From CAVVGB01 sp963747715 (GTDB lineage Bacteria; Actinomycetota; Thermoleophilia; Gaiellales; Gaiellaceae): 64,000 bases of DNA. Made by a program: the position numbers and the translations under genes. The first letter of the stretch is position 1. Each line of letters opens with the position of its first letter. The stretch covers positions 186,001-250,000 of the forward strand of contig CAVVGB010000009.1 of the NCBI GenBank assembly GCA_963747715.1. The letters run 5' to 3'. The notes under the pieces are model-generated. The model was not told the DNA's origin, ran no database searches, and was given only the letters and a program-made list of their open reading frames with translations. Positions 28,828 to 37,884 of the stretch are shown in pieces.

Positions 28828-29157
28828 ATGCAAGGCACCAAGACGCAGGTGCAAGCGCCTCTCAGATCGCTCGACCAACGAATGGACGCACTTCGGCGAG
28901 CGAATGAGATTCGCGTCCGGCGCGCACGGTTGAAAAAAGATTTGAAGGCGGGACGCGTGCACATCGAAAGCATCCTCGAGCGTCCGCCGGCCTACGTCGA
29001 GACCGCCAAGGTTTTCGACATGCTGATGGCGGTGCCGAAGTTCGGCCGGGTCAAAGCGGCCCGCTTCCTGAACCAGTGCCGCATCAGCCAGTCAAAGACG
29101 GTGGGCGGCCTCAGCGACCGCCAGCGCGCCGAACTGGTGGGGCTGCTTCGCCGCTAA
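28828..29157 (+). CDS. mihF: Actinobacterial integration host factor MihF
   Basis: A 109-residue nucleoid-associated protein. The block RVHIESILERPP...AKVFDMLMAVPKFGRVKAARFLNQCRIS is the H2TH-like DNA-binding core that defines mIHF, a family restricted to Actinobacteria. It compacts DNA and affects recombination and transcription. The -10 box and gene order (mihF, gmk, rpoZ, coaBC) are standard. The N-terminal 20 residues are variable. Confidence 0.93.
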   Translation: MQGTKTQVQAPLRSLDQRMDALRRANEIRVRRARLKKDLKAGRVHIESILERPPAYVETAKVFDMLMAVPKFGRVKAARFLNQCRISQSKTVGGLSDRQRAELVGLLRR

Positions 29158-29735
29158 GCGGGCGCCCCCGGCTCTTCGTCGTCACGGGGCCGTCGGGGGC
29201 CGGCAAAGGCACGTTGATCCGCGCGCTCGTCGAGCGCCGCGCTGACCTCGAGGTCGCCGTGTCGGCGACGACGCGCACGCTCCGTCCCGGTGAGGAGGAC
29301 GGGCGCGAGTACTACTTCCTGAGCGAGGAAGAGTTCGTCCGCCGCATCGACGAGCGTGAGTTCCTCGAGCACGTCGTCTATGTCGGTCACCGGTACGGGA
29401 CGCTGCGATCCGAGGTCGAGCGCATCTTCAGCGAAGGACGAAGTTGCGTTCTCGAGCTCGAGACGCGCGGCGCCCGCGCCGTCAAGGAGGAGATGCCAGA
29501 GAGCGTCACCGTCTTCGTCTCCGCTCCGTCGTTCGCCGAGCTCGAGCGGCGCCTGCGCGAGCGCGCGACCGAGTCGACCGGCGACATCGGCGAGCGCCTC
29601 CAGGTCGCCCGCCATCAGATGGAAGAGGCCGACGATTTCGACCACGTCGTGGTCAACGACGACCTCGAGCGAGCCGTCATGGATCTTGAAAAGGTCGTGG
29701 ATGCGGCGCTTTCCGGTAGACTGAGCCCCACATGA
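29076..29735 (+). CDS. gmk: Guanylate kinase
   Basis: Phosphorylates GMP to GDP. RLFVVTGPSGAGKGTLI is the P-loop, TTRTLRPGEEDGREYYF binds GMP, and ATESTGDIGERL is the lid. The only legal in-frame start before the P-loop is GTG 29076, which overlaps mihF by 82 nt and adds about 28 non-conserved residues. Homology suggests the protein begins near 29157, so the true start is uncertain. The stop overlaps rpoZ (CATGATG). Confidence 0.92.
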   Translation: MPHQPVKDGGRPQRPPARRTGGAASPLSGRPRLFVVTGPSGAGKGTLIRALVERRADLEVAVSATTRTLRPGEEDGREYYFLSEEEFVRRIDEREFLEHVVYVGHRYGTLRSEVERIFSEGRSCVLELETRGARAVKEEMPESVTVFVSAPSFAELERRLRERATESTGDIGERLQVARHQMEEADDFDHVVVNDDLERAVMDLEKVVDAALSGRLSPT

Positions 29736-29962
29736 TGTATCCACGAGTCGATGAGCTCCTCACGAACTCCGGCCATTCCCGCTACGGCCTCGTGATCGCG
29801 GCCGCCAAGCGGGCCCGGCAGATCAACAACTACCACCACCAGCTCGGCGAGGGCACGTTCGACGATTTCCCGCCCCCGCTCGTGCAGTCGCGCTCCAAGA
29901 ACTACCTGACGATGGCCCTCGAAGAGATCACCGAGGGCAAGATTCTCATCTCCTACAGGTAG
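29732..29962 (+). CDS. rpoZ: RNA polymerase omega subunit
   Basis: A 76-residue omega subunit. RYGLVIAAAKRARQINNY is the core helix, and KNYLTMALEEITEGKI the C-terminal helix. It helps assemble beta-prime. Two ATGs occur in tandem (29732 and 29735); either may be used. Translationally coupled to gmk. Confidence 0.95.
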   Translation: MMYPRVDELLTNSGHSRYGLVIAAAKRARQINNYHHQLGEGTFDDFPPPLVQSRSKNYLTMALEEITEGKILISYR

Positions 29963-29979
29963 CGAGGACAGAGGGCTCG

Positions 29980-31137
29980 GTGGCCCGCGTCCTTCTCGGC
30001 GTGACGGGCGGAATTGGGGCCTACAAGGCCTGCGAGCTGCTGCGTCTCCTCGTCAAGGCGGGTCACGATGTGACGCCGCTCCTCACTCCCGACGCCGAGC
30101 GCTTCGTCACCGCGCAGACCTTCGAGGCGCTCGCACGCCGTAAAGCGCTTAGAGACCTCTACCCGCACCTGACCGAGGCGGACCTGCTGGTGATCGCGCC
30201 GCTCTCGGCGAACACGCTCGCCAAGCTCGCCAACGGCCTGGCCGACAACGTCCTCACCCAGGCAGCGCTCGCGTTTCGCGGCCCGCTCCTGGCTGCGCCG
30301 GCCATGAACGTGCGCATGTGGGAGCACCCGGCCACGAAGGAGAATGCAGCGCGCCTCGTCGAGCGCGGCGTCGAGCTGATCGGCCCTGAAGAGGGCGAGC
30401 TCGCCGAGGGCGAGCACGGACCGGGGCGGATGAGCGAGCCGGAGGTCATCTTCGCCCGCTGTCAGGAGCTCCTCGGCGCGACCGGCCCTCTTGCCGGCAA
30501 GCGTGTGGTCGTGAGCGCGGGCGGGACGCGAGAGCCGATCGATCTCGTGCGCTACGTGGGCAACCGTTCGTCCGGGCGCATGGGCGTCGCCCTGGCGGCC
30601 GAGGCGAGCAAACGGGGCGGCGACGTGACGCTCGTCTATGCGAACGGCTCGGTACCGGCTCCGGGAGGGTTGGAGGTCGTGCCGGCGCCCACCGCGGCCG
30701 ACATGAAGAGGGAGATGCTCGCCCGGGCAGACGCCGATGTGATCGTCATGGCCGCGGCCGTGGCCGACTACCGGCCCGGCAAACCGGATGGGGGCAAGCG
30801 CCCGAAAAGCTCGGAGCCATGGACGATCACCCTCGAGCCGACCGAGGACGTCCTCGCGGAGCTGGGCCGCCGGCGCCGGGACGGACAGGTGCTGGTTGGG
30901 TTCGCAGCCGACGCGGGGGACACCGGCCTCGCGCGCGCGCGCGAGAAACTGGCCAACAAAGGAGGGAACCTCTTCGTCTTCAACGACGTATCCCGTCCTG
31001 GGGTGGGCTTTGACGCCCCCGACAACGACATCGTTCTCATCTCGCCGCGGGGCGAGCGCAGGATCGGCAGGCGAAGCAAGGAGGAATGCGCGGTGGCTAT
31101 CCTCGACGAGGTCGAGACCCTTCTGAAGGGAGCTTGA
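29980..31137 (+). CDS. coaBC: Bifunctional phosphopantothenoylcysteine decarboxylase/ligase
   Basis: A 385-residue two-domain enzyme of coenzyme A synthesis. The FMN-dependent CoaC half starts with VLLGVTGGIGAYKACEL and has APLSANTLAKLANGLADN and PAMNVRMWEHPA. The CoaB half (from about 170) has VVVSAGGTREPIDLVRYVGN, MAAAVADYRP and KLANKGGNLFVFNDV. It joins cysteine to phosphopantothenate and decarboxylates the product. GTG 29980 is the start; the stop overlaps the MoxR ATG (TGATG). Confidence 0.95.
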   Translation: MARVLLGVTGGIGAYKACELLRLLVKAGHDVTPLLTPDAERFVTAQTFEALARRKALRDLYPHLTEADLLVIAPLSANTLAKLANGLADNVLTQAALAFRGPLLAAPAMNVRMWEHPATKENAARLVERGVELIGPEEGELAEGEHGPGRMSEPEVIFARCQELLGATGPLAGKRVVVSAGGTREPIDLVRYVGNRSSGRMGVALAAEASKRGGDVTLVYANGSVPAPGGLEVVPAPTAADMKREMLARADADVIVMAAAVADYRPGKPDGGKRPKSSEPWTITLEPTEDVLAELGRRRRDGQVLVGFAADAGDTGLARAREKLANKGGNLFVFNDVSRPGVGFDAPDNDIVLISPRGERRIGRRSKEECAVAILDEVETLLKGA

Positions 31138-32111
31138 TGGACGACCGGGCCCTAGGGGCGGAAGAGAGACTCGAAGCGACGCGTGCCGTGGAGCTCGCTG
31201 CGCGTGTCCTCACGAATCTCAGGAGCGTCGTCCACGCCCCCGAGCAAACGCTCGAGTTCGCGCTCCTCTGCCTCCTCGCGGAGGGGCATCTGATCATCGA
31301 GGACTTCCCCGGCGTCGGCAAGACGACGCTCGCGAAGTCGCTCGCCCGCTCAATCCACTGCGCCTTTTCGCGGCTTCAGTTCACGCCCGACCTCCTGCCG
31401 TCTGACGTCACAGGGGTCAACGTCTTCAACCAGCGCTCGAACGAGTTCGAGTTCCGCCCCGGCCCCGTGTTCGCCAACATCCTGCTCGTCGACGAGATCA
31501 ACCGCGCGTCGCCGAAGACGCAGTCGGCTCTCCTCGAGTGCATGCAGGAGCGCCAGGTGACGGTGGACGGGGTCTCCTACCAGCTGCCACCGCCCTTCAT
31601 GGTCATGGCCACCCAGAACCCGATCGAATACGAGGGCACCTATCCGCTGCCCGAAGCCGAGCTCGACCGCTTCACGATGCGCATCTCGATCGGCTACCCG
31701 CCGCTCGCCGACGAGGCCAAGATGCTTGTCGAAAACGCGAGCGAGACGCCACTCGACACGCTCGAGCCCGTCGCGACTTCGCAGGAGATGCTCGAGGCGA
31801 TCGACGATGCCAAGCGCGTGTACGTCGAGGAGAGCCTGAACCGCTACGTCGTGACGCTCCTTCGGCAGACGCGCACGGACGGGCGCCTCTACCTCGGCGC
31901 CAGCCCGCGGGCGGGCCTCGCCCTCCTGCGCGTCGCGAAGGCGCGGGCCCTCCTCGCCGGCCGCGACTTCGTGGATCCCGACGACGTCAAGGCGGTCGCG
32001 CCCTCGGTGCTCGCGCACCGGCTCATCCTCGCGCCGGAAGCGCGTGCGTCTGGCCAAGGCGCCGAGGAGCTGGTGGCCGACGTCGTCGAGCGGACGCCGG
32101 TCCCCGTCTAA
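31137..32111 (+). CDS. MoxR-family AAA+ ATPase
   Basis: A 324-residue AAA+ protein. The Walker A is EDFPGVGKTTLAKSLA and Walker B ILLVDEINRASPKTQ; sensor 1 is MATQNPIEYEGTYPLPEAELDRF. MoxR ATPases act as chaperones for metal-binding or envelope proteins. The DUF58 and transglutaminase-domain genes directly downstream are the usual partners. Start ATG 31137 overlaps coaBC. Confidence 0.93.
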   Translation: MDDRALGAEERLEATRAVELAARVLTNLRSVVHAPEQTLEFALLCLLAEGHLIIEDFPGVGKTTLAKSLARSIHCAFSRLQFTPDLLPSDVTGVNVFNQRSNEFEFRPGPVFANILLVDEINRASPKTQSALLECMQERQVTVDGVSYQLPPPFMVMATQNPIEYEGTYPLPEAELDRFTMRISIGYPPLADEAKMLVENASETPLDTLEPVATSQEMLEAIDDAKRVYVEESLNRYVVTLLRQTRTDGRLYLGASPRAGLALLRVAKARALLAGRDFVDPDDVKAVAPSVLAHRLILAPEARASGQGAEELVADVVERTPVPV

Positions 32112-32122
32112 GCCGCCGTCTC

Positions 32123-33349
32123 GTGCTGACTGACCGCGGCCGCTGGATGCTCGCCTTCGGCGGCGGGACGTACCTCGTCGCCTGGGGCTTCGGCTCGGAA
32201 GCTCTCTATCCGATCGCTCTCGGCCTTGTGCTCGCCGTCGCGGCCGCGGCCCTCTGGGTTCGGTTCTTCCACCGGCCGATGCGGCTGCACCGCCTGCTGA
32301 CGCGGACCGAGCACCTCGCCGGCGACGATGTTCCCGTTCGCCTCGAGCTCGAAGTGGACGGCAACATCCCCGCAGGCAGCCTCGTCGTCCGCGAGCGGAT
32401 CGCGCGTCTCGGCGAGCGCGAAACAGCGCTCGACCGCCGGAGCGGGAAGCTCGTCGGCATGTACACGCTCCCCAATGTCCCGCGCGGGCGCTATCCGGTC
32501 GAGGGGGCACACGTCGTCCTCGAGGATCCGTTCTCGCTCGAGCGGATCGAGGTGCCGCTGCCCACATCGGAGTCGATCCTCGTCTACCCGCGCCTCGTCG
32601 AGCTCGACAGCCTCTTCTCCGAGTCCGGCTCGCGCGCGCTCGAGGGGCGACGGCTGTTGCTGCGGCGCACGACCGGCTTCGACCTTCACAGCGTGCGCGA
32701 GTACGAGCAGGGGGAATCATTGCGGCGCGTCCACTGGCCGTCGACCGCCAAGCGCGCGCAGCTCATGGTCAAGGAGCTCGAGGACGCGCCGCGTGACGAG
32801 GTCGCAGTCGTGCTCGACGCTGACGCGAGCATCGTCACGGGGAAGCCGCCCGACTCGACCTTCGAGCTCCAGGTGCGCGCGGCGGGCTCGATCCTGAAGG
32901 CGCACGCCTCGCGCGGGCGTCGCGCCGCCCTCGTCATCAACTCGATCGGACGACCGCACCAGCGCGTCTACTCCTTCGACGGGGACTGGCGGCGCGCCTT
33001 CGAGCTGCTCGCGGCGGTCGAGCCCGACGGTCCCACGCCCGTGACGGCGCTGCTGGCGGACGAAGCGGGCGTGGCGCAGCGCGCCCTCGAGCTCACCGTC
33101 GTGACCGCGGTGCTCACACCGCGCCTCGCCGATCGCCTTCTGCAGCGCGCGCTCGCCCGCCACGCTTCCACCCTCGTCTACGTGGATCCGGTCAGCTTCG
33201 CGCCAGGCGCGACGCGCGAACGGGACGCGGGCGTGGCGGCGCAGATCGTCAGGCTCGAGCGAGGCGGGGTGCCGGTCGCGGTCCTGCACCGCGACGACGA
33301 TCTGATCGAGAAGCTCGCAGCCCAGCGAATCGGAGCGGCGGTTGGTTAG
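32123..33349 (+). CDS. DUF58 (vWA-like) membrane protein
   Basis: A 408-residue protein with two hydrophobic helices near the N-terminus (about 10-50). The DUF58 signature FDLHSVREYEQGESLRRVHWPSTAK lies near residue 190, followed by a vWA-like region (VAVVLDADAS). DUF58 proteins pair with MoxR ATPases; their biochemical role is not settled. GTG 32123 was chosen because it begins the conserved LTDRGRW and lies 11 nt after the MoxR stop. It overlaps the next gene by 8 nt. Confidence 0.85.
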   Translation: MLTDRGRWMLAFGGGTYLVAWGFGSEALYPIALGLVLAVAAAALWVRFFHRPMRLHRLLTRTEHLAGDDVPVRLELEVDGNIPAGSLVVRERIARLGERETALDRRSGKLVGMYTLPNVPRGRYPVEGAHVVLEDPFSLERIEVPLPTSESILVYPRLVELDSLFSESGSRALEGRRLLLRRTTGFDLHSVREYEQGESLRRVHWPSTAKRAQLMVKELEDAPRDEVAVVLDADASIVTGKPPDSTFELQVRAAGSILKAHASRGRRAALVINSIGRPHQRVYSFDGDWRRAFELLAAVEPDGPTPVTALLADEAGVAQRALELTVVTAVLTPRLADRLLQRALARHASTLVYVDPVSFAPGATRERDAGVAAQIVRLERGGVPVAVLHRDDDLIEKLAAQRIGAAVG

Positions 33350-35661
33350 GACGCTCGTCCTCCTCGTCCTGACGGGCATCCTCGTCTCGGCCGCCTGGCT
33401 GCGCGTTGAGCAGACCGAGCCGCACGGGCGCGAGGCCGCGCTCATGGTGGCGCTAGGGTTCCTGCCCGCCATCGCGCTCGCACTCCTGCGCGGGCGTGTG
33501 TCCCGCCGCGTCTTCTACGGATCGGTGGCCGCCGTGACCGCGGTCGCCGCGTTCCTGGCGTCCTCTGCCGCCTTCGACGTGCCCGTTCGCTACGCGCGCC
33601 CGTTCGACGGAGAGCACGACTTCTTCGGTCCCGTCTTCGACGGTCTCCGCACAGGCTTCCTCGACTTCTACGAGGCCGAGCTCCCGTTCGACGTCGTCGA
33701 CCACCCGCTCATGCGCTCGGCCGTGATGATGGCGATCTTCGGCTTCGTCACCGTCGCCGGCCTCCTGCTCGCGGCGCGGCGTCCCGTCGGCGCGGCACTT
33801 GTGCTCGTCGCGGCGGTGGGCTGGCCGGCGACGCTCGTGCCGGGCGGCAACCCGTTGCGTGTCGGCGCCCTCACGCTGGGGGGCATCCTGATCGTGCTCT
33901 ACGCGCTGCGCGGAACGGCCCGCCCTTCACGCGGGCTCGCGCAGGCCGCCGTGGTCGGAGTAGCGCTCGTCCTCGCCGCCGTCGTCGTGTCGTCGACCGA
34001 CGCCGTGTCCAAGGGCGCGTTCCTGTCGTGGCGCGGCTGGGATCCCTACGACCGTCCCGACGACCCGGTCGGGGTCGACTATGTGTGGAACTCGAACTAC
34101 ACCGGCATCTCGTTCCCGGAGGAGCCGACGGTCGTCTTCAAGGTGAAGGCCTCGGGACCGCGGCGCGGGCTCTACTGGCGCGCGACCACCCTGGACGAGT
34201 ACACGGGCACCGCGTGGGAGGAAGACCGCGAGCTCGGCCAGGCGAACGAGGCCGAGCGGATCGACGCGTCCCGGCGTGACCGCTTCCTGCCGGGCGCGGC
34301 GATGCAGCAGCGCGGCTGGATCCGCCAGGAGGTCACCGTCGCTTCGCTCCGCGACGAGCATCTGGTCGGGTCCGCGCAGCCGATGCGCTGGGAGCCGCCG
34401 GAAGGCGCGACCACCCGGGACGACGACGCCGAGGTCGTTACGCTGCCGGACGGGCTGCAGCGCGACCAGCGCTACACGGTGTGGAGCTACGTGCCGCAGG
34501 CGCGGCCGAGCCGGCTCGCGAACTCGGGCACGAGCTATCCGGGTCCGATCCAGCGCTTCCTCGAGGTTCTCTACCCGGTGCCGCTGCCCGTCTTCGGCGC
34601 ACCCGGCCGCGAGCAGATCATGGAGGGGTTCTTCACGCAGTTCGGCGACGACTTCGTCGTGCAGGCTCACGAGGAGCTCTATCTCGAGGCACTCGACGTG
34701 GTCGGGCAGGCCGATTCCCCGTACGCCGCGGCGGTCGCGCTCGAGGCCTGGTTCCGAACCGAAGGCGGGTTCACCTACAACGAGACCCCGCCGCCGTTTG
34801 CGCCCGAGCCGCCGCTCACGTTCTTCGCGCTCGACTCCAAGCAGGGCTACTGCCAGCAGTTCGCAGGCGCCATGGCGGTGATGCTCCGGATGCTGGGCGT
34901 GCCCGCCCGCGTCGCAGCCGGGTTCACGAGCGGCACGTACGACGCCGAGAAGCGCGAGTGGACGGTCACCGACCACAACGCGCACACGTGGGTCGAGGTG
35001 TTCTTCCCAGGCTTCGGCTGGCTTCCCGTTCGATCCGACGCCTGGGCGCGGACAGCTGGGCGCGAACTACTCGGCCGTCTCACCGACGTTCGACATCCGC
35101 GACGCGAGCAGCTATCTCGGCGGCAGCGCGCTGCTCGACCAGATCAGGCGCACGGCGCTCGAGCGGGAGAACGAGCGCACCGCACGCGAGCCGGGGCAGA
35201 CGCCCGGCGGCGGCGACACGGGCGGCGCTGCCACCGTCGTCCGGGACCGCGCGCCGAGCCTCCTCCTCCTTGTCCTCTTCGTGCTCGGCGTGGCGCTCGC
35301 CGGCGTCGTCGTGCTCAAGGCGGCGCGGCGCGCCCTCCGCTTCGCCAGCCGCGACCCGCGCCGGATCGCATCCGCCTGCCGGCGGGATCTCATCGCGTTC
35401 CTGGCCGACCAGGGTGTGCAGGTATCGCCGAGTGCCACGCTCGCCGAGGTCGGCGCCACCGTCGAGCGTGAGTTCCACGTGCCGTCGCGGCCGTTCGTCG
35501 GCGCGGCGGCTGCAGCGCGCTTCGGGCCTCCGGCCGAAGCCGAGCAGGCGCTCGGTCGCGCGCGGCGCGAGTTGCGGCGCTTGCGCAGTCAGCTCCGGCG
35601 GGCGCTGAGCGTTCCCGAGCGGGTCCGGGGAATGATCAGCCTGCGGTCGCTCACGCTCTGA
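33342..35661 (+). CDS. Membrane transglutaminase-like protease family protein (one frameshift)
   Basis: An N-terminal bundle of about six transmembrane helices (to about 225), then a periplasmic/extracellular region and a transglutaminase core. Catalytic Cys is in SKQGYCQQFAGAMAVMLRMLGVPARV and His in DHNAHTWVEVFF. The Asp (FDPTPG) is reached only after one extra C at 35025-35027. The rest (GANYSAVSPTFDIRD, a further helix and a DUF4129-like tail) is in the new frame to TGA 35659-35661. TTG 33342 starts inside the DUF58 gene. Uncorrected, the frame ends at 35471 with a nonsense tail. It resembles TgpA/DUF3488-type proteins. Confidence 0.85.
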
Positions 35662-35674
35662 CGAGACGATCCTG

Positions 35675-36367
35675 ATGCACCCCGTCGTGATGGCCGCGGG
35701 GGAGGGGCGCCGCCTCCGGCCGCTCACCGAGCGGTGGCCGAAGCCGCTCCTGCCCATCGACGGAAAGCCGGTCTTGGGAACGTTGCTCCACGAGCTCGCA
35801 GGAGGCGGGTTTGCGCGGACCACCGTTGTGGTGGGGCATCTCGGCGCCCAGATCGAGGCGTTCGTCGGTGACGGCTCCGCCTTCGGGCTGGAGGTCCGTC
35901 TCGCCTGGCAGCCCGAGGCCCTCGGCTCGGCCGACGCGGTGGTGCGCGCGCTCGAAGCCGGCGCCGAAGCGCCGCTCCTCGTCACCGCGGCCGACACGGT
36001 GTACACCGCAGGCGACCTCGGTCGTGCCGCGAAGGCGTGGACCGCGTCCGGAACGGCCGGCGGTCTCGGCGTGCGCATCGCGACCGGACCGGAGCGGACC
36101 CCGGTGACGGTGGAGAACGGGCGGCTCCGCGCCTTCGAAGACGACGGCAGCGGCGTCAAGGCGGCGCCACTCTGGTTTCTCGACGAGGCCGTCGCGGCTT
36201 CGCTCGGATCGCTGAGCGGGCCGCCCTTCGAGTTGGCCGAGGCCTTTACGAAAGCCCTCTCCGACGGGAGCGAGATCGTCGCCGTCGAGCTCGGGCCGAC
36301 CCGTGATCTCACCCGCCCGACGGACGTTATCCTGGGCAACTTCCCGTATCTTTGGAGCGAGGAATGA
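35675..36367 (+). CDS. NDP-sugar-type nucleotidyltransferase
   Basis: A 230-residue GT-A-fold enzyme. MAAGEGRRLRPLTERWPKPLLPI is the nucleotide/Mg-binding signature of mannose-1-phosphate guanylyltransferases and glucose-1-phosphate thymidylyltransferases; TAADT is the metal-binding Asp region. It activates a sugar phosphate for glycan synthesis, with the sugar unspecified by sequence. Its stop overlaps the TPR gene (ATGA), so the two are co-translated. Confidence 0.85.
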   Translation: MHPVVMAAGEGRRLRPLTERWPKPLLPIDGKPVLGTLLHELAGGGFARTTVVVGHLGAQIEAFVGDGSAFGLEVRLAWQPEALGSADAVVRALEAGAEAPLLVTAADTVYTAGDLGRAAKAWTASGTAGGLGVRIATGPERTPVTVENGRLRAFEDDGSGVKAAPLWFLDEAVAASLGSLSGPPFELAEAFTKALSDGSEIVAVELGPTRDLTRPTDVILGNFPYLWSEE

Positions 36368-36721
36368 GCGAGACCTACAACCTTTACCGGCAGGGGCAAA
36401 AGCACATGGCGGCCGGGATGAACGCCCAGGCGACGGTGGCGCTCGAGAAGGCGAAAAGGCGTGAGCCGGAGAAGGCGTCGATACGAGAGGCACTCGGGAT
36501 CGCGTACTTCCGCATTCGCCGCTTCGCCGAGGCGGAGGAGGAGTTCCGCGCCATCCTCGAGCTCAAGCCGGTGGACGACTACGCGCACTTCGCGCTCGGC
36601 CGCTGCCTCGAGAAGCAGGGGCGCCCGGAGGAGGCCCTCGGCCACTACCGGATGGCGACGCTTCTTCCGTCCGCAGAGCAACGACTACCGCCAGGCGCTC
36701 GAGGCTCTCGAAGCGGCGTAG
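36364..36721 (+). CDS. TPR-repeat protein (one frameshift)
   Basis: A short tetratricopeptide-repeat protein of about 118 residues once corrected. Helical pairs include NLYRQGQKHMAAGMNAQATVALEKAKRREP, then ASIREALGIAYFRIRRFAEAEEEFRAILELKP and DDYAHFALGRCLEKQGRPEEALGHYRMA. One extra C near 36666 moves the expected tail (RPQSNDYRQALEALEAA, ending TAG 36719-36721) out of frame; the uncorrected frame runs to 36735. It overlaps the nucleotidyltransferase and probably acts as a binding scaffold. Confidence 0.78.
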
Positions 36722-36880
36722 GGTTCGTCCGGTGACCTTGCCGCGTTTCTGGCCGTCGAAAAGCGAGCCAGGCAAGGACGCAGGGAGCCCGCGTACTGAC
36801 AGAAGTACGGGGGCGACTGAGGACACAGCATGGCGACGCTTTGCAGGCGGCCAGGGACCCGGCACATGTTGCCGGGCGAA
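36722..36880. repeat. Structured intergenic palindromic element
   Basis: About 150 bp between the TPR gene and dtd contains three separate stem-loops: ccttgcc (36736-36742) with ggcaagg (36771-36777); cgtact (36792-36797) with agtacg (36804-36809) around GACAGA; and cccggca (36858-36864) with tgccggg (36870-36876). No convincing coding frame fits. The layout resembles REP/BIME-type intergenic repeats seen in many phyla, a resemblance recalled from memory and not tested. It runs into the 5' end of dtd. Confidence 0.5.
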
Positions 36881-37330
36881 CCCCTAACGGCTCTGCGGGC
36901 AGTCGTCCAGCGCGTGTCGGCCGCGCGCGTCGTCGTTGACGGCGATGCGGTCGGCGAGATCGGGGCGGGGCTCTGCGTCCTCTTGGGCGTCGCGGACACG
37001 GACACTGAAGAGGGCGCCCGGCGCCTCGCGGGCCGCACCGCCCGCCTCCGCATCTTCGAGAACGCCGAGGGCAAGTTCGACCGAAGCGTCCTCGACACCC
37101 GCGGGGCCGTCCTCGTCGTCAGCCAGTTCACGCTGATCGCCGACACGGCGAAGGGCAACCGGCCGAGCTTCTCGCACGCGGCTCGCGCGGAAGCCGCTGA
37201 GCCCCTCTACGAGGCGTACTGCAATGCCCTCGAGGCCGAGCAGATCGAGGTCGCGCGGGGGGTTTTCGGCGCCCGCATGAGCGTCCAGATCGAAAACGAC
37301 GGGCCTGTGACGATCGTGCTCGAAACGTAG
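36866..37330 (+). CDS. dtd: D-aminoacyl-tRNA deacylase
   Basis: About 145-154 residues. ALRAVVQRVSAARV is the usual N-terminus, LLGVADTDTEEGARRLAGR and LVVSQFTLIADTAKGNRPSFSHAA include the catalytic SQFT. It frees tRNA from D-Tyr and other D-amino acids. The conserved start aligns with CTG 36893; the nearest legal codon is ATG 36866, which lies in the loop of a hairpin of the upstream repeat. The start is thus ambiguous. Confidence 0.92.
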   Translation: MLPGEPLTALRAVVQRVSAARVVVDGDAVGEIGAGLCVLLGVADTDTEEGARRLAGRTARLRIFENAEGKFDRSVLDTRGAVLVVSQFTLIADTAKGNRPSFSHAARAEAAEPLYEAYCNALEAEQIEVARGVFGARMSVQIENDGPVTIVLET

Positions 37331-37394
37331 AAATCAAGCCCGGTCGCGCATTCTGGGGTGCTATCCTTCCAAGACCACATTTCCCCAGTTGGAG

Positions 37395-37421
37395 AAATGG
37401 GCGCGACGCGCCCATTTTTTT
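37395..37421 (+). terminator. Intrinsic terminator or attenuator before rimP
   Basis: A 9-bp stem (aaatgggcg, 37395-37403, with cgcccattt, 37409-37417) is followed by an unbroken T run to 37421. It lies only 13 nt before the rimP start and its ribosome site (GGAGAAAG). A second inverted repeat, ctgggg (37353-37358) with ccccag (37383-37388), precedes it. It may end dtd transcripts or attenuate the rimP-nusA-infB operon. Confidence 0.75.
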
Positions 37422-37434
37422 CGGAGAAAGGCAG

Positions 37435-37878
37435 ATGGCACAGGTCCACGAGAAGGAAAAAGAGCTTCAGCGCGAGGTCGCCGACACGGTGCAGGGCCGC
37501 ATGCCCGGAGTCGAAGTGCTCGCGGTCGAGATGACCGGACCCGATCGGATGACGGTCTTCATCGACCACCCCGAGGGTGTCGACCATGCTCTCTGCGAGC
37601 GCGTCACGGGAGTCCTGGGCGGCTACCTGGACCGCTTCACGCTGAACGTCTCCTCGCCGGGCTTCGAGCGCCCTCTCCGGACGCAGGCCCACTTCGCAGG
37701 TGCGGTCGGCCGGCGCGTCGCCGTCCGCACGTCCGTGGACGTGGAAGGACGCAAGCGCTTTCGGGGCGAGGTCGTGGACGCGAGCGAGCGCGAAGCGACG
37801 ATCGCGGTAGGCGACGACCAGTTCGCCGTGCCCTACGACGTCATCGTGCGCGGGAATCTCATAGAGGAAGGAAGGTAG
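37435..37878 (+). CDS. rimP: Ribosome maturation factor RimP
   Basis: A 147-residue RimP. VEVLAVEMTGPDRMTVFIDHPEGV is the N-terminal domain, and LNVSSPGFERPLRTQAHFAGAVGRRV the conserved junction. It assists 30S subunit assembly. GGAGAAAG sits 4-11 nt upstream of ATG 37435. It heads the rimP-nusA-infB operon. Confidence 0.95.
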   Translation: MAQVHEKEKELQREVADTVQGRMPGVEVLAVEMTGPDRMTVFIDHPEGVDHALCERVTGVLGGYLDRFTLNVSSPGFERPLRTQAHFAGAVGRRVAVRTSVDVEGRKRFRGEVVDASEREATIAVGDDQFAVPYDVIVRGNLIEEGR

Positions 37879-37884
37879 GCAGGA

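Noticed and set aside
36563..36865. 100-codon minus-strand frame over the TPR end and the intergenic element
   Set aside because: Pro/Arg/Ser-rich, covers hairpins, no motif; better explained as structured intergenic DNA.
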